Virus record (IMG/VR): IMGVR_UViG_3300048784_000043 | Span: 1-24,975 of that record | DNA length: 24,975 nucleotides | Strand: one strand, 5' to 3' | Source: a virus | In this document: positions 1-6,602 of the stretch, in pieces | Numbering within the stretch: position 1 is the stretch's first letter | Layout: every line of letters begins with the position of its first letter | The notes under the pieces: generated by a model | Told to the model about the DNA's origin: nothing | The model's database searches: none | What the model saw: only the letters and a program-made list of their open reading frames with translations | Program-made: the position numbers and the translations under genes

Positions 1-1
1 G

Positions 2-109
2 CCGGACCTGGGGGCGGGGTTCGCCCCGGTGTCCATCTCCACTACCGAAATGGTGCTTCCCACCTTCGCCTCGGCCACCTCCGGGGTCATGATCATCGAA
101 GGCGTCTGA
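2..109 (+). CDS. C-terminal fragment of a virion/tail-region protein (5' partial)
   Basis: The frame is open from the window edge to a TGA at 107-109 and encodes the last 35 residues of a protein. The fragment is beta-prone and ends in SGVMIIEGV. No family is recognised. The stop overlaps the next start in a TGATG junction, so the two genes are probably translationally coupled. Position next to a beta-rich protein and a lysis cassette suggests a minor tail or surface protein. That role is inferred from context only. Confidence 0.6.
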   Translation, partial: PDLGAGFAPVSISTTEMVLPTFASATSGVMIIEGV

Positions 110-801
110 TGGCGGCAGCGTTAGTACAGGCCAGCGTTCAGGGAGTCATCACCACCACCACGTCGACGGTGTTGATGGTCGATCCGATCACTGCCGGTGA
201 TACTTTGATCGCAGCCTGTTTCACTGGTGGACCATCAATCTCCGGACATGGTTTTACATCAATAACGGGAGGCGGAGTGAGTTGGTCGTGCATACAGCGA
301 GCGTATGACAACACGGGCGGCGACTTTGGCGTAGAACTTTGGGCCGGGTTTGGCTCGATCGGGGAATCTGCCGGTTCGACGATCGTCGGTGTTGGCGGTG
401 ACGGTGGTGGTATCAGGGTAACGGAATGGTCCGGGGTGGCCTCACTCGATGACGTTGCCTTTACGAATAACCAGTTCACTCCAGCGCTCTCGACACCTGT
501 CACCCCGACCCGGGTGGGTGATCTATTCGTCGTGGTCACCGGTGCTGAGGGTGGCTGTCCGGTGCTCTCGGGCGGTAGCCCCTATACGTCTTTAGCCGTC
601 AGCACCTCCGGCCCACCCGGTGGGTCAGACGGTACCTGTGGCATTTTTGCCTACTACCAGGCCAGCGATAGCTTGGCGCACCAGGCCAGCTACACCAACC
701 CAGGGTTGGACGCCTGTATCTCGGCATGCTTCGAAGTACCGGTCAGTACTGGCGGCTGGGGGGCATCAGACTGGGCGACCGACTGGCAGCTAGTCGAGTA
801 A
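109..801 (+). CDS. Predicted beta-sandwich virion protein
   Basis: This 230-residue protein is almost free of Lys and rich in Gly, Ser, Thr and Val. It has the look of a beta-sandwich: a W-x-C segment near residue 60, an ELWAG motif near 76, a run of alternating hydrophobics and a TEWSGV motif near 107. The pattern of an ELW strand, a T-rich strand and an E-(W/F)-SGV strand recurs in extracellular and phage surface proteins. Six or more Cys residues are unusual for a phage tail protein. The start overlaps the upstream stop by one base. It is most likely a minor tail or receptor-binding accessory protein. No catalytic residues were recognised. Confidence 0.65.
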   Translation: MAAALVQASVQGVITTTTSTVLMVDPITAGDTLIAACFTGGPSISGHGFTSITGGGVSWSCIQRAYDNTGGDFGVELWAGFGSIGESAGSTIVGVGGDGGGIRVTEWSGVASLDDVAFTNNQFTPALSTPVTPTRVGDLFVVVTGAEGGCPVLSGGSPYTSLAVSTSGPPGGSDGTCGIFAYYQASDSLAHQASYTNPGLDACISACFEVPVSTGGWGASDWATDWQLVE

Positions 802-811
802 ACTGAGGGGC

Positions 812-919
812 ATGATTCCGGCGGCAGTCCCCGACCCGATCCCACCCACTGGGCACCAGCGGGTGATGCCCGGCCCGGTACCCGACCCGATCCACACGTC
901 GCCGGGAGCTGTGGGCTAA
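812..919 (+). CDS. Small proline-rich ORF (35 aa)
   Basis: A 35-codon ORF encodes a Pro-rich peptide with a repeated PVPDPI segment (residues 6-10 and 22-26). A GAGGGG sequence lies only one base before the ATG, too close for a good ribosome binding site. Codons end mostly in G or C as in neighbouring genes. It lies between the beta-rich protein and the lysis cassette. Function unknown; it may be non-coding. Confidence 0.3.
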   Translation: MIPAAVPDPIPPTGHQRVMPGPVPDPIHTSPGAVG

Positions 920-965
920 TGTCGGCATCGTCACCGTCAGCGCGGGCTAAGGGGAGCCGAATGAG

Positions 966-1133
966 TTGGGCGAAGTCGGCATGACGATCGGATTCATGCC
1001 AGGAGGCGCATCCCCATTACTGGGAGCTGCGACACTGCTTCCCTTCACCGCCAGGGTGCCGGTGAACTCGTACCTGCTCATCGCCACATCAGGGACCATC
1101 ACGGTCGGGTCCATCACGGCAATCGCCACCTAA
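966..1133 (+). CDS. Small hydrophobic ORF (50-55 aa)
   Basis: The frame encodes a Gly/Ala/Thr/Ile-rich peptide with the motif MTIGFMPGGASP and ends in a beta-prone TSGTITVGS stretch. The start is uncertain: TTG at 966 lies nine bases after AAGGGGAG and gives 55 residues, while ATG at 981 gives 50 with no clear ribosome site. The sequence looks like a small beta-structured virion peptide rather than a membrane helix. A stop codon separates it in frame from a short upstream coding-like stretch (921-947), so a decayed longer gene is possible. Confidence 0.4.
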   Translation: MGEVGMTIGFMPGGASPLLGAATLLPFTARVPVNSYLLIATSGTITVGSITAIAT

Positions 1134-1152
1134 CAGTAACCAGAGGAGAGTC

Positions 1153-1506
1153 ATGATCCAGAAACTTCAGTGGAAGATGCCGACTTGGCCGGGACTGATC
1201 GGTCTACTCGGTCTGGCGTCAGCGGTGGTGACGCAGGTGGGGGATGTGGGGGGTCTACCGAACTCCGTCAAGGTCGCCCTGGTGTCCGTCTCTGGCGGAC
1301 TGGTGATCGTGGAACGTGTCGCCCAGGCGGTCGACAACGCCGTGGCGACCAACGGCAGTGCTGTCTCCGCGGTCGTCAGTTCGGGTGGTTCCGTATCGAA
1401 CAGCGTCCCGGCGATTAGCGTGCCGACCGTGATCGGCCTGTCCCAGTCATCCAATACCCCCGCGGGTCCGGCCACCCCCCCAGCCCCGACCGTCGCTGAG
1501 ACCTAA
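1153..1506 (+). CDS. Putative holin-like membrane protein
   Basis: The 117-residue protein has a short N-terminal basic/aromatic part (residues 1-13), two hydrophobic segments (about 13-30 and 40-60) separated by a Gly-Leu-Pro turn, and a long flexible Ser/Val/Pro-rich tail. Many actinophage holins have two membrane helices with the turn LP(N/P) and an acidic or polar tail. A strong GAGGAG site precedes the ATG. The stop abuts the endolysin start, which fits a holin-endolysin operon. A role in permeabilising the inner membrane is inferred from topology and position; no motif proves it. Confidence 0.55.
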   Translation: MIQKLQWKMPTWPGLIGLLGLASAVVTQVGDVGGLPNSVKVALVSVSGGLVIVERVAQAVDNAVATNGSAVSAVVSSGGSVSNSVPAISVPTVIGLSQSSNTPAGPATPPAPTVAET

Positions 1507-2246
1507 TGCCCACCATCTTCGATGCGGTCGATGTCGACGCCATCCCTCCGTATGCGGAGATCATCCTGGCGTACATCGACGGGGAGTACCCGACCTACAC
1601 GAAGGTCCGGGCACGATTTCCTGCCGCCCGCATCCTCACCATCACCACCAAAGGGGACATCCCCGCCGACATCTGCGACGTGGAGCGGTACGACGCCACC
1701 CCGGAGATCGGAGCGGCAGGTGTCAAAGCCGGGCTGTACCCGACCCTGTACTCTGACACTTCGACCGGACCCTCCCTCAGAAGTCTCCTGGCAGGCGTGC
1801 CGTGGGACTGGTTCGCCGCCGACCCTACCGGCGTGCCTCACATCGTGGACGGTGCTGTGGCGACGCAGTACGCATGGCCCGCGCAGACCGGTGGTAACTA
1901 CGATGTGTCCCTGTCGATCCCGTCCTATCCGTTCGTCGCACCCGAAGTACCCAAAAAGGAGTCCAACATGATCGCCCACAACAGCAAGGGTGGTGGCTAC
2001 TGGGTGGCACGGCCCAACGGAGGGGTCTACGCCTTCGGTGGTGCCCCCTACCTCGGACCCGCCATAAGGTTCGTGCAGGGCTGGGGCATCGGCACCGCGC
2101 AGAACCCGGTGGTCGGGATCGCGGACGACGGGAACGGGGGGTACACCTTGGCAGCCGACAACGGTGTGGCCGACGATCCGCCGGCCCTCTACCATTTCGA
2201 CGCCACGCAACTGAACCCGGATGGAACCCCCATCTACTCGCGATGA
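1506..2246 (+). CDS. Endolysin with glycoside-hydrolase-like domain and C-terminal repeat module
   Basis: Residues 15-145 match the general layout of the glycoside-hydrolase-like TIM-barrel domain (DUF1906/Rv2525c-like) seen in actinobacterial secreted proteins and phage lysins. Landmarks are ILAYIDGEYPT (19-30), ARILTITTKGD (41-51), a CDVERYDATP strand with acidic residues D58 and E60, a DWFAADPTG segment and an ATQYAWPAQ strand near 119-127. A linker follows. A C-terminal module contains GGYWVARPNGGVYAFGGAPY (about 163-182), which resembles the GYW-x-V-x-(x)-DGGVFAFG repeats of actinobacterial envelope proteins and probably binds the cell wall. There is no signal peptide, so export would depend on the upstream holin. 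The bond cleaved cannot be told from the sequence. Confidence 0.75.
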   Translation: MPTIFDAVDVDAIPPYAEIILAYIDGEYPTYTKVRARFPAARILTITTKGDIPADICDVERYDATPEIGAAGVKAGLYPTLYSDTSTGPSLRSLLAGVPWDWFAADPTGVPHIVDGAVATQYAWPAQTGGNYDVSLSIPSYPFVAPEVPKKESNMIAHNSKGGGYWVARPNGGVYAFGGAPYLGPAIRFVQGWGIGTAQNPVVGIADDGNGGYTLAADNGVADDPPALYHFDATQLNPDGTPIYSR

Positions 2247-2512
2247 CCGCTGACGTGAGCGGAGCGACGGTCGGGATCGCGGTCGGTGTCATCATTACGC
2301 TCTGGCTGGCCTCGATGGGGCTCGCCATCAAGATCACCCTGGTCCTCAGCCAACTGTCCAACGAACTCGGTCAGCTCCGAAAGGCGACCAGGCTCAACAC
2401 CAAGAACATCGCCAACATCCAGCAGCGATTCAACGTGCCTCAGGCCACCGACGATGACTTGGACGACGACGAGTCCACAGGTTGGAACGGGAACCGCCAA
2501 CTTACGGGCTGA
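2243..2512 (+). CDS. Small membrane protein of the lysis cassette
   Basis: An 89-residue protein with one N-terminal transmembrane helix (about residues 8-33, ending near GLAIKITL), an amphipathic helix with heptad-like Leu/Ile spacing (33-65) and an acidic DDDLDDDE tail. The ATGA overlap with the endolysin stop places it in the same operon. Single-helix proteins with a coiled coil and charged tail in this position act as second holins, antiholins or spanin-like factors. Which of these it is cannot be decided. No lipobox is present. Confidence 0.6.
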   Translation: MTADVSGATVGIAVGVIITLWLASMGLAIKITLVLSQLSNELGQLRKATRLNTKNIANIQQRFNVPQATDDDLDDDESTGWNGNRQLTG

Positions 2513-2537
2513 CAGAGTTGGTCGAATCGGCTAAACG

Positions 2538-2558
2538 AGTAAACTCCTGGTGAGAGGG
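2538..2558 (+). repeat. AGTAAACT motif, copy 1
   Basis: The sequence AGTAAACTCC-TGGTGAGAGGG lies just after the lysis cassette. It matches 13476-13497 with one inserted C and one substitution. A shorter CGAGTAAACT copy occurs at 795-804. TAAACT could be a -10 element here, with TTGGTC sixteen bases upstream, but the copy at 13.48 kb has no -35. A shared protein-binding or RNA-processing site is equally possible. Confidence 0.45.
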
Positions 2559-2575
2559 AAGTTTGTAAGACAGGC

Positions 2576-2604
2576 TTGACCGGCAAGGATCGTTGCCTTA
2601 CCAT
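2576..2604 (+). promoter_or_regulatory. Leaderless promoter of the recombination operon
   Basis: A TTGACC -35 hexamer (2576-2581), a 17-bp spacer and a TACCAT -10 hexamer (2599-2604) are followed by six bases and the ATG at 2611. Transcription starting about seven bases after the -10 would begin on the A of the start codon, giving a leaderless message. The spacer contains CAAGGATCGTTG (2584-2595), a degenerate copy of the palindrome found at 14390 and 15506, so the promoter may be regulated by the same protein. Confidence 0.6.
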
Positions 2605-2610
2605 GTCCGC

Positions 2611-2754
2611 ATGGCCGACACGAACCAAGTAATCCGATCACTTCCCTTCTACAAGGGGCTCTCCCGTGACCGTCGATCTCCTACACATTTGACCAAGGTG
2701 GTCTACCCCGAAGGGGAGACCGTTATGCCAACCTCGGTGGTACGGAAATCATGA
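2611..2754 (+). CDS. Small leaderless ORF (47 aa) heading the recombination operon
   Basis: The ATG is positioned exactly where the promoter at 2576-2604 would start transcription, and the stop overlaps the next start as ATGA. The 47-residue product is basic, with no recognised domain and no membrane segment. Its body contains a strong hairpin (GGTCT-A-CCCC-GAA-GGGG-AGACC, 2700-2721). It may act as a leader peptide coupling translation to the Cas4-like gene, whose own ribosome site is weak. That coupling is inferred. Confidence 0.55.
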   Translation: MADTNQVIRSLPFYKGLSRDRRSPTHLTKVVYPEGETVMPTSVVRKS

Positions 2755-3566
2755 CTGACCACAGCGACTGCCCCGTAGAAGAGCCGATCATCACCGACGT
2801 ACTGGCCCGGGCCATCCACCGGGAGATGCTGTCAGCGAAGCGCAAGGCTTACGCTTTCCCGACTTGGTTCCGTCACTCCGATGCTGGGAAGTGTGCCCGG
2901 TACCTCTGGTTCGAGCACACCGCCACAACCCAGTCCAATCCACCAGACGTATCATCGGCATGGGTCATGTGGATCGGCACCATGCTCCATGAGGAGCTGC
3001 AACGCGCCCTCCCTGAGCGATTCCCCGGCTGCAAGGTGGAGCCCTCGGTACGTCATGGTGATCTGTCCTCGGGCCACGTGGATGCTCTGGTGACCCTGGA
3101 AGACGGGACGACGATCTGCTACGAACTGAAGACTCTCGGAAGCTTCGGGTTCGACAAGGCGGTGGGGTGGAGACGGAAGAACTGGGCGCTGGGCATCCCC
3201 CAGGGGCCGGCCGCAAGTGCGAGACTTCAAGGCGCGCTCAACGCCACTGCCGCAGACGCCGATCTCCTGGTCATCGGGGCGATGGGTTTGGAGTCCGCCT
3301 CCAAGGGGTTCGCGGACAAACACGGTATCAGCGAGATCGGCCGGACCGTTGCGGAGTGGCACTACACAAAAGCGGAGTTCGGCCCATGGGCCACCCAGGA
3401 ACTAGCGCGGTTGCAGTCGATCCGCCACGACTTGGAGCACAAAATCGTCCCTCCGAGAACTGCCATCGGTGATGAGTTGGAGCAGATCACCCTCAACCCC
3501 AACCTCGCGAGCCCGCCGTGGCAGTGCCAATACTGCGGACATTTCGACAACTGTAGAGGAGCCTGA
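2751..3566 (+). CDS. Cas4/RecB-like PD-(D/E)XK exonuclease
   Basis: This 271-residue protein carries the full Cas4-like plan. C48 lies in HSDAGKCARYLWF near the N-terminus. A conserved His (H80) lies in GTMLHEEL. The nuclease core follows as GHVDALV (D111) and ICYELKT (E125, K127), then a Q in ARLQGALNA (about 160). Three C-terminal cysteines (C259, C262, C268) in WQCQYCGHFDNC would complete a four-Cys iron-sulphur cluster with C48. Cas4/AddB-type enzymes resect DNA ends; in phages they usually sit with annealing proteins, as here. No CRISPR array or other cas gene is in the window. Substrate polarity is unknown. Confidence 0.85.
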   Translation: MTDHSDCPVEEPIITDVLARAIHREMLSAKRKAYAFPTWFRHSDAGKCARYLWFEHTATTQSNPPDVSSAWVMWIGTMLHEELQRALPERFPGCKVEPSVRHGDLSSGHVDALVTLEDGTTICYELKTLGSFGFDKAVGWRRKNWALGIPQGPAASARLQGALNATAADADLLVIGAMGLESASKGFADKHGISEIGRTVAEWHYTKAEFGPWATQELARLQSIRHDLEHKIVPPRTAIGDELEQITLNPNLASPPWQCQYCGHFDNCRGA

Positions 3567-3567
3567 C

Positions 3568-3954
3568 ATGGACCTGACCGAACATCAGCAGCAGTACCTC
3601 GACGGACTGATCGAGCTGCACAAGTTCCTGAGCGAGCGGCCCGCCCTGATCCCAGAGGCCCCGATCATCGTGGATAACTTCGTGTGGGACGAGGACCAGT
3701 TCGCTCCGAAGGTGAAGGCGCTGGGTTCTGCGGAGAAGAAGAACACCTCGGACTACTACTACTTGCGTCGGAACATCGGCATCCACAAGGTCGAAGTGAC
3801 GATCCGACGCGAGAAGGTGTGCGAGCGAGTGCAGGTCGGCACCAAGGAAGTCACTCACACGATCTACCCCGAGAACGTCCAGACGACGACTATCACTGAG
3901 GAAGTCCCGGTGTACGAGTGGAAGTGCCCCGACTCGATCCTGGGAGGCTCCTGA
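3568..3954 (+). CDS. Conserved-looking phage protein of unknown function
   Basis: A 128-residue acidic and Tyr-rich protein. Residues 1-30 form a predicted helix, 45-70 contain DNFVWDEDQF, and the second half is beta-rich with a VCERVQVGTKE strand and an EVPVYEWKCP ending. The start was placed at 3568 because GAGGAG precedes it and the Cas4-like gene stops one base earlier. A longer upstream frame is a shadow of that gene. Its place between nuclease and annealing protein suggests a role in DNA recombination or replication, but no catalytic motif was seen. Confidence 0.7.
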   Translation: MDLTEHQQQYLDGLIELHKFLSERPALIPEAPIIVDNFVWDEDQFAPKVKALGSAEKKNTSDYYYLRRNIGIHKVEVTIRREKVCERVQVGTKEVTHTIYPENVQTTTITEEVPVYEWKCPDSILGGS

Positions 3955-4139
3955 TGTGGTTGTCTATCGAATCCGAGGGTACCAATGCCATCCGCGTCCT
4001 ACACACCACAGGAGATGACGCGGTGATAGTCGGGCTCCACACCCTCTCCATTCACATGACCGAAGATCAGCTCCGGAAGTTGGAGTTTGAGGTCCGGACG
4101 ACCCTCTCCGCCATCGAGCACGACCGGAGCGAATCGTGA
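3954..4139 (+). CDS. Small protein of unknown function (61 aa)
   Basis: The product has alternating beta strands (residues 1-31) and a C-terminal helix with TEDQLRKLEFEVRTTLSAIE. It begins in a TGATG overlap with the upstream gene and ends in a GTGATG overlap with the next. No domain is recognised. Size and fold prediction suit a small regulatory or accessory protein of the operon. Confidence 0.65.
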   Translation: MWLSIESEGTNAIRVLHTTGDDAVIVGLHTLSIHMTEDQLRKLEFEVRTTLSAIEHDRSES

Positions 4140-4351
4140 TGGGAAAGGTGAAGCAGCGTCTTCTGAAGGCCAGTTTCCAAGTCGGTGACCGGGTGGTCGT
4201 CAAACCTCGGGATCAGGCTGGGCGATGGGGAGGCACCGAAGGGACGGTCGATGACATCAGAGGCGAGTATACGCCCGTATACAGGGTGTCCTTCGATCAC
4301 CTACCGACCGCAGAGTTCACAGAGATCGAACTGAGGGGAACAGGTGGCTGA
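4139..4351 (+). CDS. Small KOW/SH3-like protein
   Basis: A 70-residue basic protein. Residues 14-40 read FQVGDRVVVKPRDQAGRWGG and continue with GTVDDI, resembling an SH3-like barrel of the KOW or CarD-like kind that binds nucleic acid or protein. Translation may begin at ATG 4139 (TGATG overlap) or at GTG 4136 one codon earlier. The 3' end overlaps the annealing-protein gene by eight bases. A DNA- or RNA-binding role is inferred only from the predicted fold. Confidence 0.6.
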   Translation: MGKVKQRLLKASFQVGDRVVVKPRDQAGRWGGTEGTVDDIRGEYTPVYRVSFDHLPTAEFTEIELRGTGG

Positions 4352-4928
4352 TTTCAAGATCGACCCCGATTACAAAGAAGTGCCCGAACGGATGGCCGAG
4401 TTCTTCGAGAAGCATCCGGAGGGGAGCTTCCAGACGGTCGGTGAACCGTGGCTTATGGAGGTCGGTGGGATGTCGTTCTTGTGCTACAAGGTCGCCGCCT
4501 ACCGCACTCCCGACGACGAGCGTCCTGGCATCGCCATGGCCTGGGAGCCCGTGCCTGGTACGACCCCTTACACCCGCAACTCCGAACTGATGAACGCGGA
4601 GACTTCCGCGTGGGGGAGAGCCATCATCGCCATCGGTGCATCGACCGCCAAGAAGATCGCCTCGGCAAATGAGGTTCGGAATCGTCAGGCAGAGCAGGGA
4701 GTTGCCACCCAGCAGCGATACCAAGTCGAGCAGAGCGCCACCAACGCACCCGATGTCAGCCAAGCCTCGGTGAAGCAGATGAACCTCATTCGGGTCAAGA
4801 TGAAGGACCAGGGAGTCACCGAAGACATGGCGGTGTTCGGCAAAGCCACGGAGATTCTTGGTAAGCCCGTCAAGTCCCTCGCTGATCTTTCTGTGAAGGA
4901 AGCCTCTACCCTGATCGACGCGTTATGA
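4344..4928 (+). CDS. Putative single-strand DNA annealing protein (Erf-like)
   Basis: This 194-residue protein has the landmark NAETSAWGRAIIAIGAS (about residues 84-100) followed by KKIASANEVRNRQ. This recalls the (D/E)TSA-(V/W)-GRAL-x-x-(L/I)G and AS-(R/A)-x-E-(V/M) motifs of Erf-type annealing proteins. A Gln-rich linker leads to a C-terminal helical domain ending LADLSVKEASTLIDAL, a common tail in such proteins. GTG start, preceded by GAGGGG. Beside a Cas4-like exonuclease, it would promote strand annealing in recombination. The family assignment rests on these short motifs. Confidence 0.65.
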   Translation: MADFKIDPDYKEVPERMAEFFEKHPEGSFQTVGEPWLMEVGGMSFLCYKVAAYRTPDDERPGIAMAWEPVPGTTPYTRNSELMNAETSAWGRAIIAIGASTAKKIASANEVRNRQAEQGVATQQRYQVEQSATNAPDVSQASVKQMNLIRVKMKDQGVTEDMAVFGKATEILGKPVKSLADLSVKEASTLIDAL

Positions 4929-5251
4929 GCGAACCGACGCTGTGGGACGAAATCCCCGTTGCCATCGCCCAGGTGGAAGAGAACGCCGACCGGGCATGGC
5001 TGGAAGCCGCCGAGCAGATCATCCGGGGACTCACTGCCGGCAGCCGGTTCATCGGAGAGCAGATCGTGGACCGAGTGACGGAGGAGGGTTTCGTCACACA
5101 CGACCTGCGGGCGATGGGACCAGTCATGCAACGCCTTCGGAGGGAAGGGGTCATCGAGCACACGGGCGAATACCGCCCTGCCCGCACAAGTCACGGTAGC
5201 CCGAAGCCCTTGTGGCGTGTTCGATACAGGGAGAGGACGCGGCAGCCATGA
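4925..5251 (+). CDS. Winged-helix-like DNA-binding protein
   Basis: A 108-residue, mostly helical protein. Residues about 40-80 have a winged-helix pattern: a helix with GEQIVDRVTEEGF, a turn, HDLRAMGPVMQRLRREGVI as recognition helix, and a TGEYRPARTSHGSP wing followed by LWRVRYR. ATGA overlap with the annealing gene. Related small proteins are frequent in actinophage early operons. It may be a transcriptional regulator or a replication accessory factor; no target is evident. Confidence 0.6.
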   Translation: MSEPTLWDEIPVAIAQVEENADRAWLEAAEQIIRGLTAGSRFIGEQIVDRVTEEGFVTHDLRAMGPVMQRLRREGVIEHTGEYRPARTSHGSPKPLWRVRYRERTRQP

Positions 5252-5646
5252 AAAGCTCTCGCCTCAACCCCGTCAGCAAGAAGAGGCGCGGCTACCAGGC
5301 AGAGTACCGAGCCCAAACCCTACTGGTGAAGGAACGCTCCGGTGGAAGGTGCGAAATCCGACAAGCGCACGACTGCGATGGGATCGCCACCGACTCCCCC
5401 CATCACCGGAAGTTCCGGAGCCAAGGGGGATCGAACAGTGTCGACAACTTGCTCGACGTGTGCTGGACCGGACACGCTTGGATACACCATGGCTGCCGGG
5501 ACTGCATGGAGATGTACGGGCTAATCGTTCCACGTGAAACACCCGAGTTCCCCTACCAAGGAGAAGCAGTGAATCGCTCTACAAACACCGAAGCAACGCC
5601 ATCTTCACCGTCAGCCTGTTCACCGTCTGTGTCATCGGAGGGATGA
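5248..5646 (+). CDS. HNH endonuclease
   Basis: The N-terminal 105 residues form an HNH fold: GGRCEI (about 32-37), HDCDG, DSPHHRKFRSQGGSNSVDNL with the first His/Asn core, DVCWTGHAWIH with the final catalytic His, and C-x-x-C. ATGA overlap with the previous gene. The natural protein probably ends near GLIVPRETPEF: after about 5565 the frame loses its GC-rich third positions and encodes a Ser/Thr/Pro tail, while another frame looks coding. The C-terminal 25 residues may be the result of a frameshift. Near a terminase, HNH proteins can help packaging, but here terminase is 11 kb away, so a free-standing nuclease is more likely. Confidence 0.8.
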   Translation: MKSSRLNPVSKKRRGYQAEYRAQTLLVKERSGGRCEIRQAHDCDGIATDSPHHRKFRSQGGSNSVDNLLDVCWTGHAWIHHGCRDCMEMYGLIVPRETPEFPYQGEAVNRSTNTEATPSSPSACSPSVSSEG

Positions 5647-6257
5647 CGTGCCTACCACCATCACCTTCGATGACGACGAGTACGACACCGTCCGCTACGG
5701 CTTCACCGACGAAGCACTCCGGGTCGTCCACGCCAAGCTCGACGACGCCGAGGTGGCTCTGGCAACAGCCCCCGTGGATGGGAGCGGAGCGGTCAACATC
5801 TCCGACTTCGACACCTCCGACTTCGCCCCCACAGACGACGACCCATGTATCTGTTACCCCAACCGTGCTGGCGAGCCAGCCGCCGACTGTCCCGTCCACG
5901 CCATCGTCACCCGCTGCATCCTCTGTGGACACGCCACCGACCACTACGCCAGTTGCTTCGCCAGGTCCGGCCGATGACCTCCCCTACGGCCTTACGTCGA
6001 CGGAGGTGGCTCTGTGGGTGCACGTCAACTCCTGCGAGGAGGGCGGGGACTGGACCGTCGACGGTAGCCAGTACTCCGGCGGACTCGGATGGACCCATGC
6101 GTCGTGGGATCAGTTCGGTGTCCCGATGGGTTTCGGCCCGGACGCCGCTGACGCCACGGAGTACCAGCAGATCGCCGCGGCCGTGCAGTTCGCCATCGCC
6201 TACTACGGCGGCCCGGATGGCGGACCTGACCAAGGGGGCACGTGTGCGGGGTATTGA
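5643..6257 (+). CDS. Lysozyme/Rpf-like domain protein, 5' end uncertain
   Basis: Only the part from about 5985 to 6257 is clearly coding. It has LWVHVNSCEEGGDWTV, then SGGLGWTHASWDQFG and a helix with QQIAAAVQFAIAYYG. This is the plan of transglycosylase-like/resuscitation-promoting-factor domains (CE-S/G-x-x-W, GGL-x-(F/W), W-x-x-(F/Y)G, QI-x-(V/A)A), with the catalytic Glu probably one of the two after Cys. Such domains cut peptidoglycan. Upstream, the same frame is open to 5538 and includes a signal-anchor-like run (NAIFTVSLFTVCVIGG, 5595-5642) and a Pro/Ser/Thr-rich stretch, but lacks a usual start codon before the hydrophobic run. Internal GTG codons at 5925, 6006 and 6018 are alternatives. 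Confidence 0.6.
   Translation: MTCLPPSPSMTTSTTPSATASPTKHSGSSTPSSTTPRWLWQQPPWMGAERSTSPTSTPPTSPPQTTTHVSVTPTVLASQPPTVPSTPSSPAASSVDTPPTTTPVASPGPADDLPYGLTSTEVALWVHVNSCEEGGDWTVDGSQYSGGLGWTHASWDQFGVPMGFGPDAADATEYQQIAAAVQFAIAYYGGPDGGPDQGGTCAGY
5648..5977 (+). CDS. Small acidic Cys-rich (zinc-binding-like) protein
   Basis: GTG start with GGAGGG six bases upstream. The 109-residue product is acidic in its first half (FDDDEYD, DFDTSDFAPTDDD). In its second half it has four groups of possible zinc ligands: CIC (67-69), CPVH, CILCGH and a late Cys. Third codon positions are strongly GC, marking this as the main coding frame between 5648 and 5977. A different frame (5643-6257) is also open over the same bases. 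Function unknown; the ligand pattern suggests a small zinc-stabilised fold. Confidence 0.7.
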   Translation: MPTTITFDDDEYDTVRYGFTDEALRVVHAKLDDAEVALATAPVDGSGAVNISDFDTSDFAPTDDDPCICYPNRAGEPAADCPVHAIVTRCILCGHATDHYASCFARSGR

Positions 6258-6260
6258 GCG

Positions 6261-6434
6261 ATGACCCTACCGACCCTGGACTGGGACACGCCCCGTACCC
6301 AACGGCGCATGGCGGCCATGTACCGGCGAGAAGACCGGAAGATGGCCCGGTGGATTCGGCGCCACAAGATCGACACCCGGACGATCATCGAACGATCTAG
6401 TGAAGCCCCCCACCTACCGAAAGGACCCCGATGA
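6261..6434 (+). CDS. Small basic protein (57 aa)
   Basis: The 57-residue product is Arg-rich with a helix containing RRMAAMYRREDRKMARWIRR. It starts three bases after the lysozyme-like frame and overlaps the next ORF as ATGA. The high positive charge suggests nucleic-acid binding, but no known fold is seen. It is too short for the supplied long-ORF thresholds; the overlaps and codon bias support it. Confidence 0.5.
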   Translation: MTLPTLDWDTPRTQRRMAAMYRREDRKMARWIRRHKIDTRTIIERSSEAPHLPKGPR

Positions 6435-6559
6435 GTGAGCCCACAGAAACCTGCGGAGCGATGCTCGTCCCGTTCTGTCATGCGAGCGCGCTCCCGGTCA
6501 CCCCGGCAAGCACCGAGCGACATGGGAGGAACGTGAAACCACCTGTTCGTGGAGCATGA
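6431..6559 (+). CDS. Small ORF (42 aa) of the accessory island
   Basis: The ORF starts with MSEPTETCGAMLVPFCHASA and ends near GRNVKPPVRGA. It overlaps the upstream stop as ATGA. Its own stop overlaps a further 16-codon ORF (6556-6606) whose peptide begins MTPDRTT, similar to the MTPDPT starts found at 9547 and 10568. No function can be given. Either ORF may serve mainly to carry translation to 6603. Confidence 0.4.
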   Translation: MSEPTETCGAMLVPFCHASALPVTPASTERHGRNVKPPVRGA

Positions 6560-6602
6560 CCCCCGACCGCACCACCCAGGCACCGAAGCCCAAGGAGGGA
6601 TC

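Noticed and set aside
138-539. Minus-strand frame of 133 codons
   Set aside because: Pro/Ser/Thr-rich shadow of the beta-rich plus-strand protein, without a ribosome site.
2690-2727. Second TTGACC with a following GTTATG as a promoter
   Set aside because: Spacing is about 26 bp, too long for a sigma70-type promoter, and a hairpin lies between.
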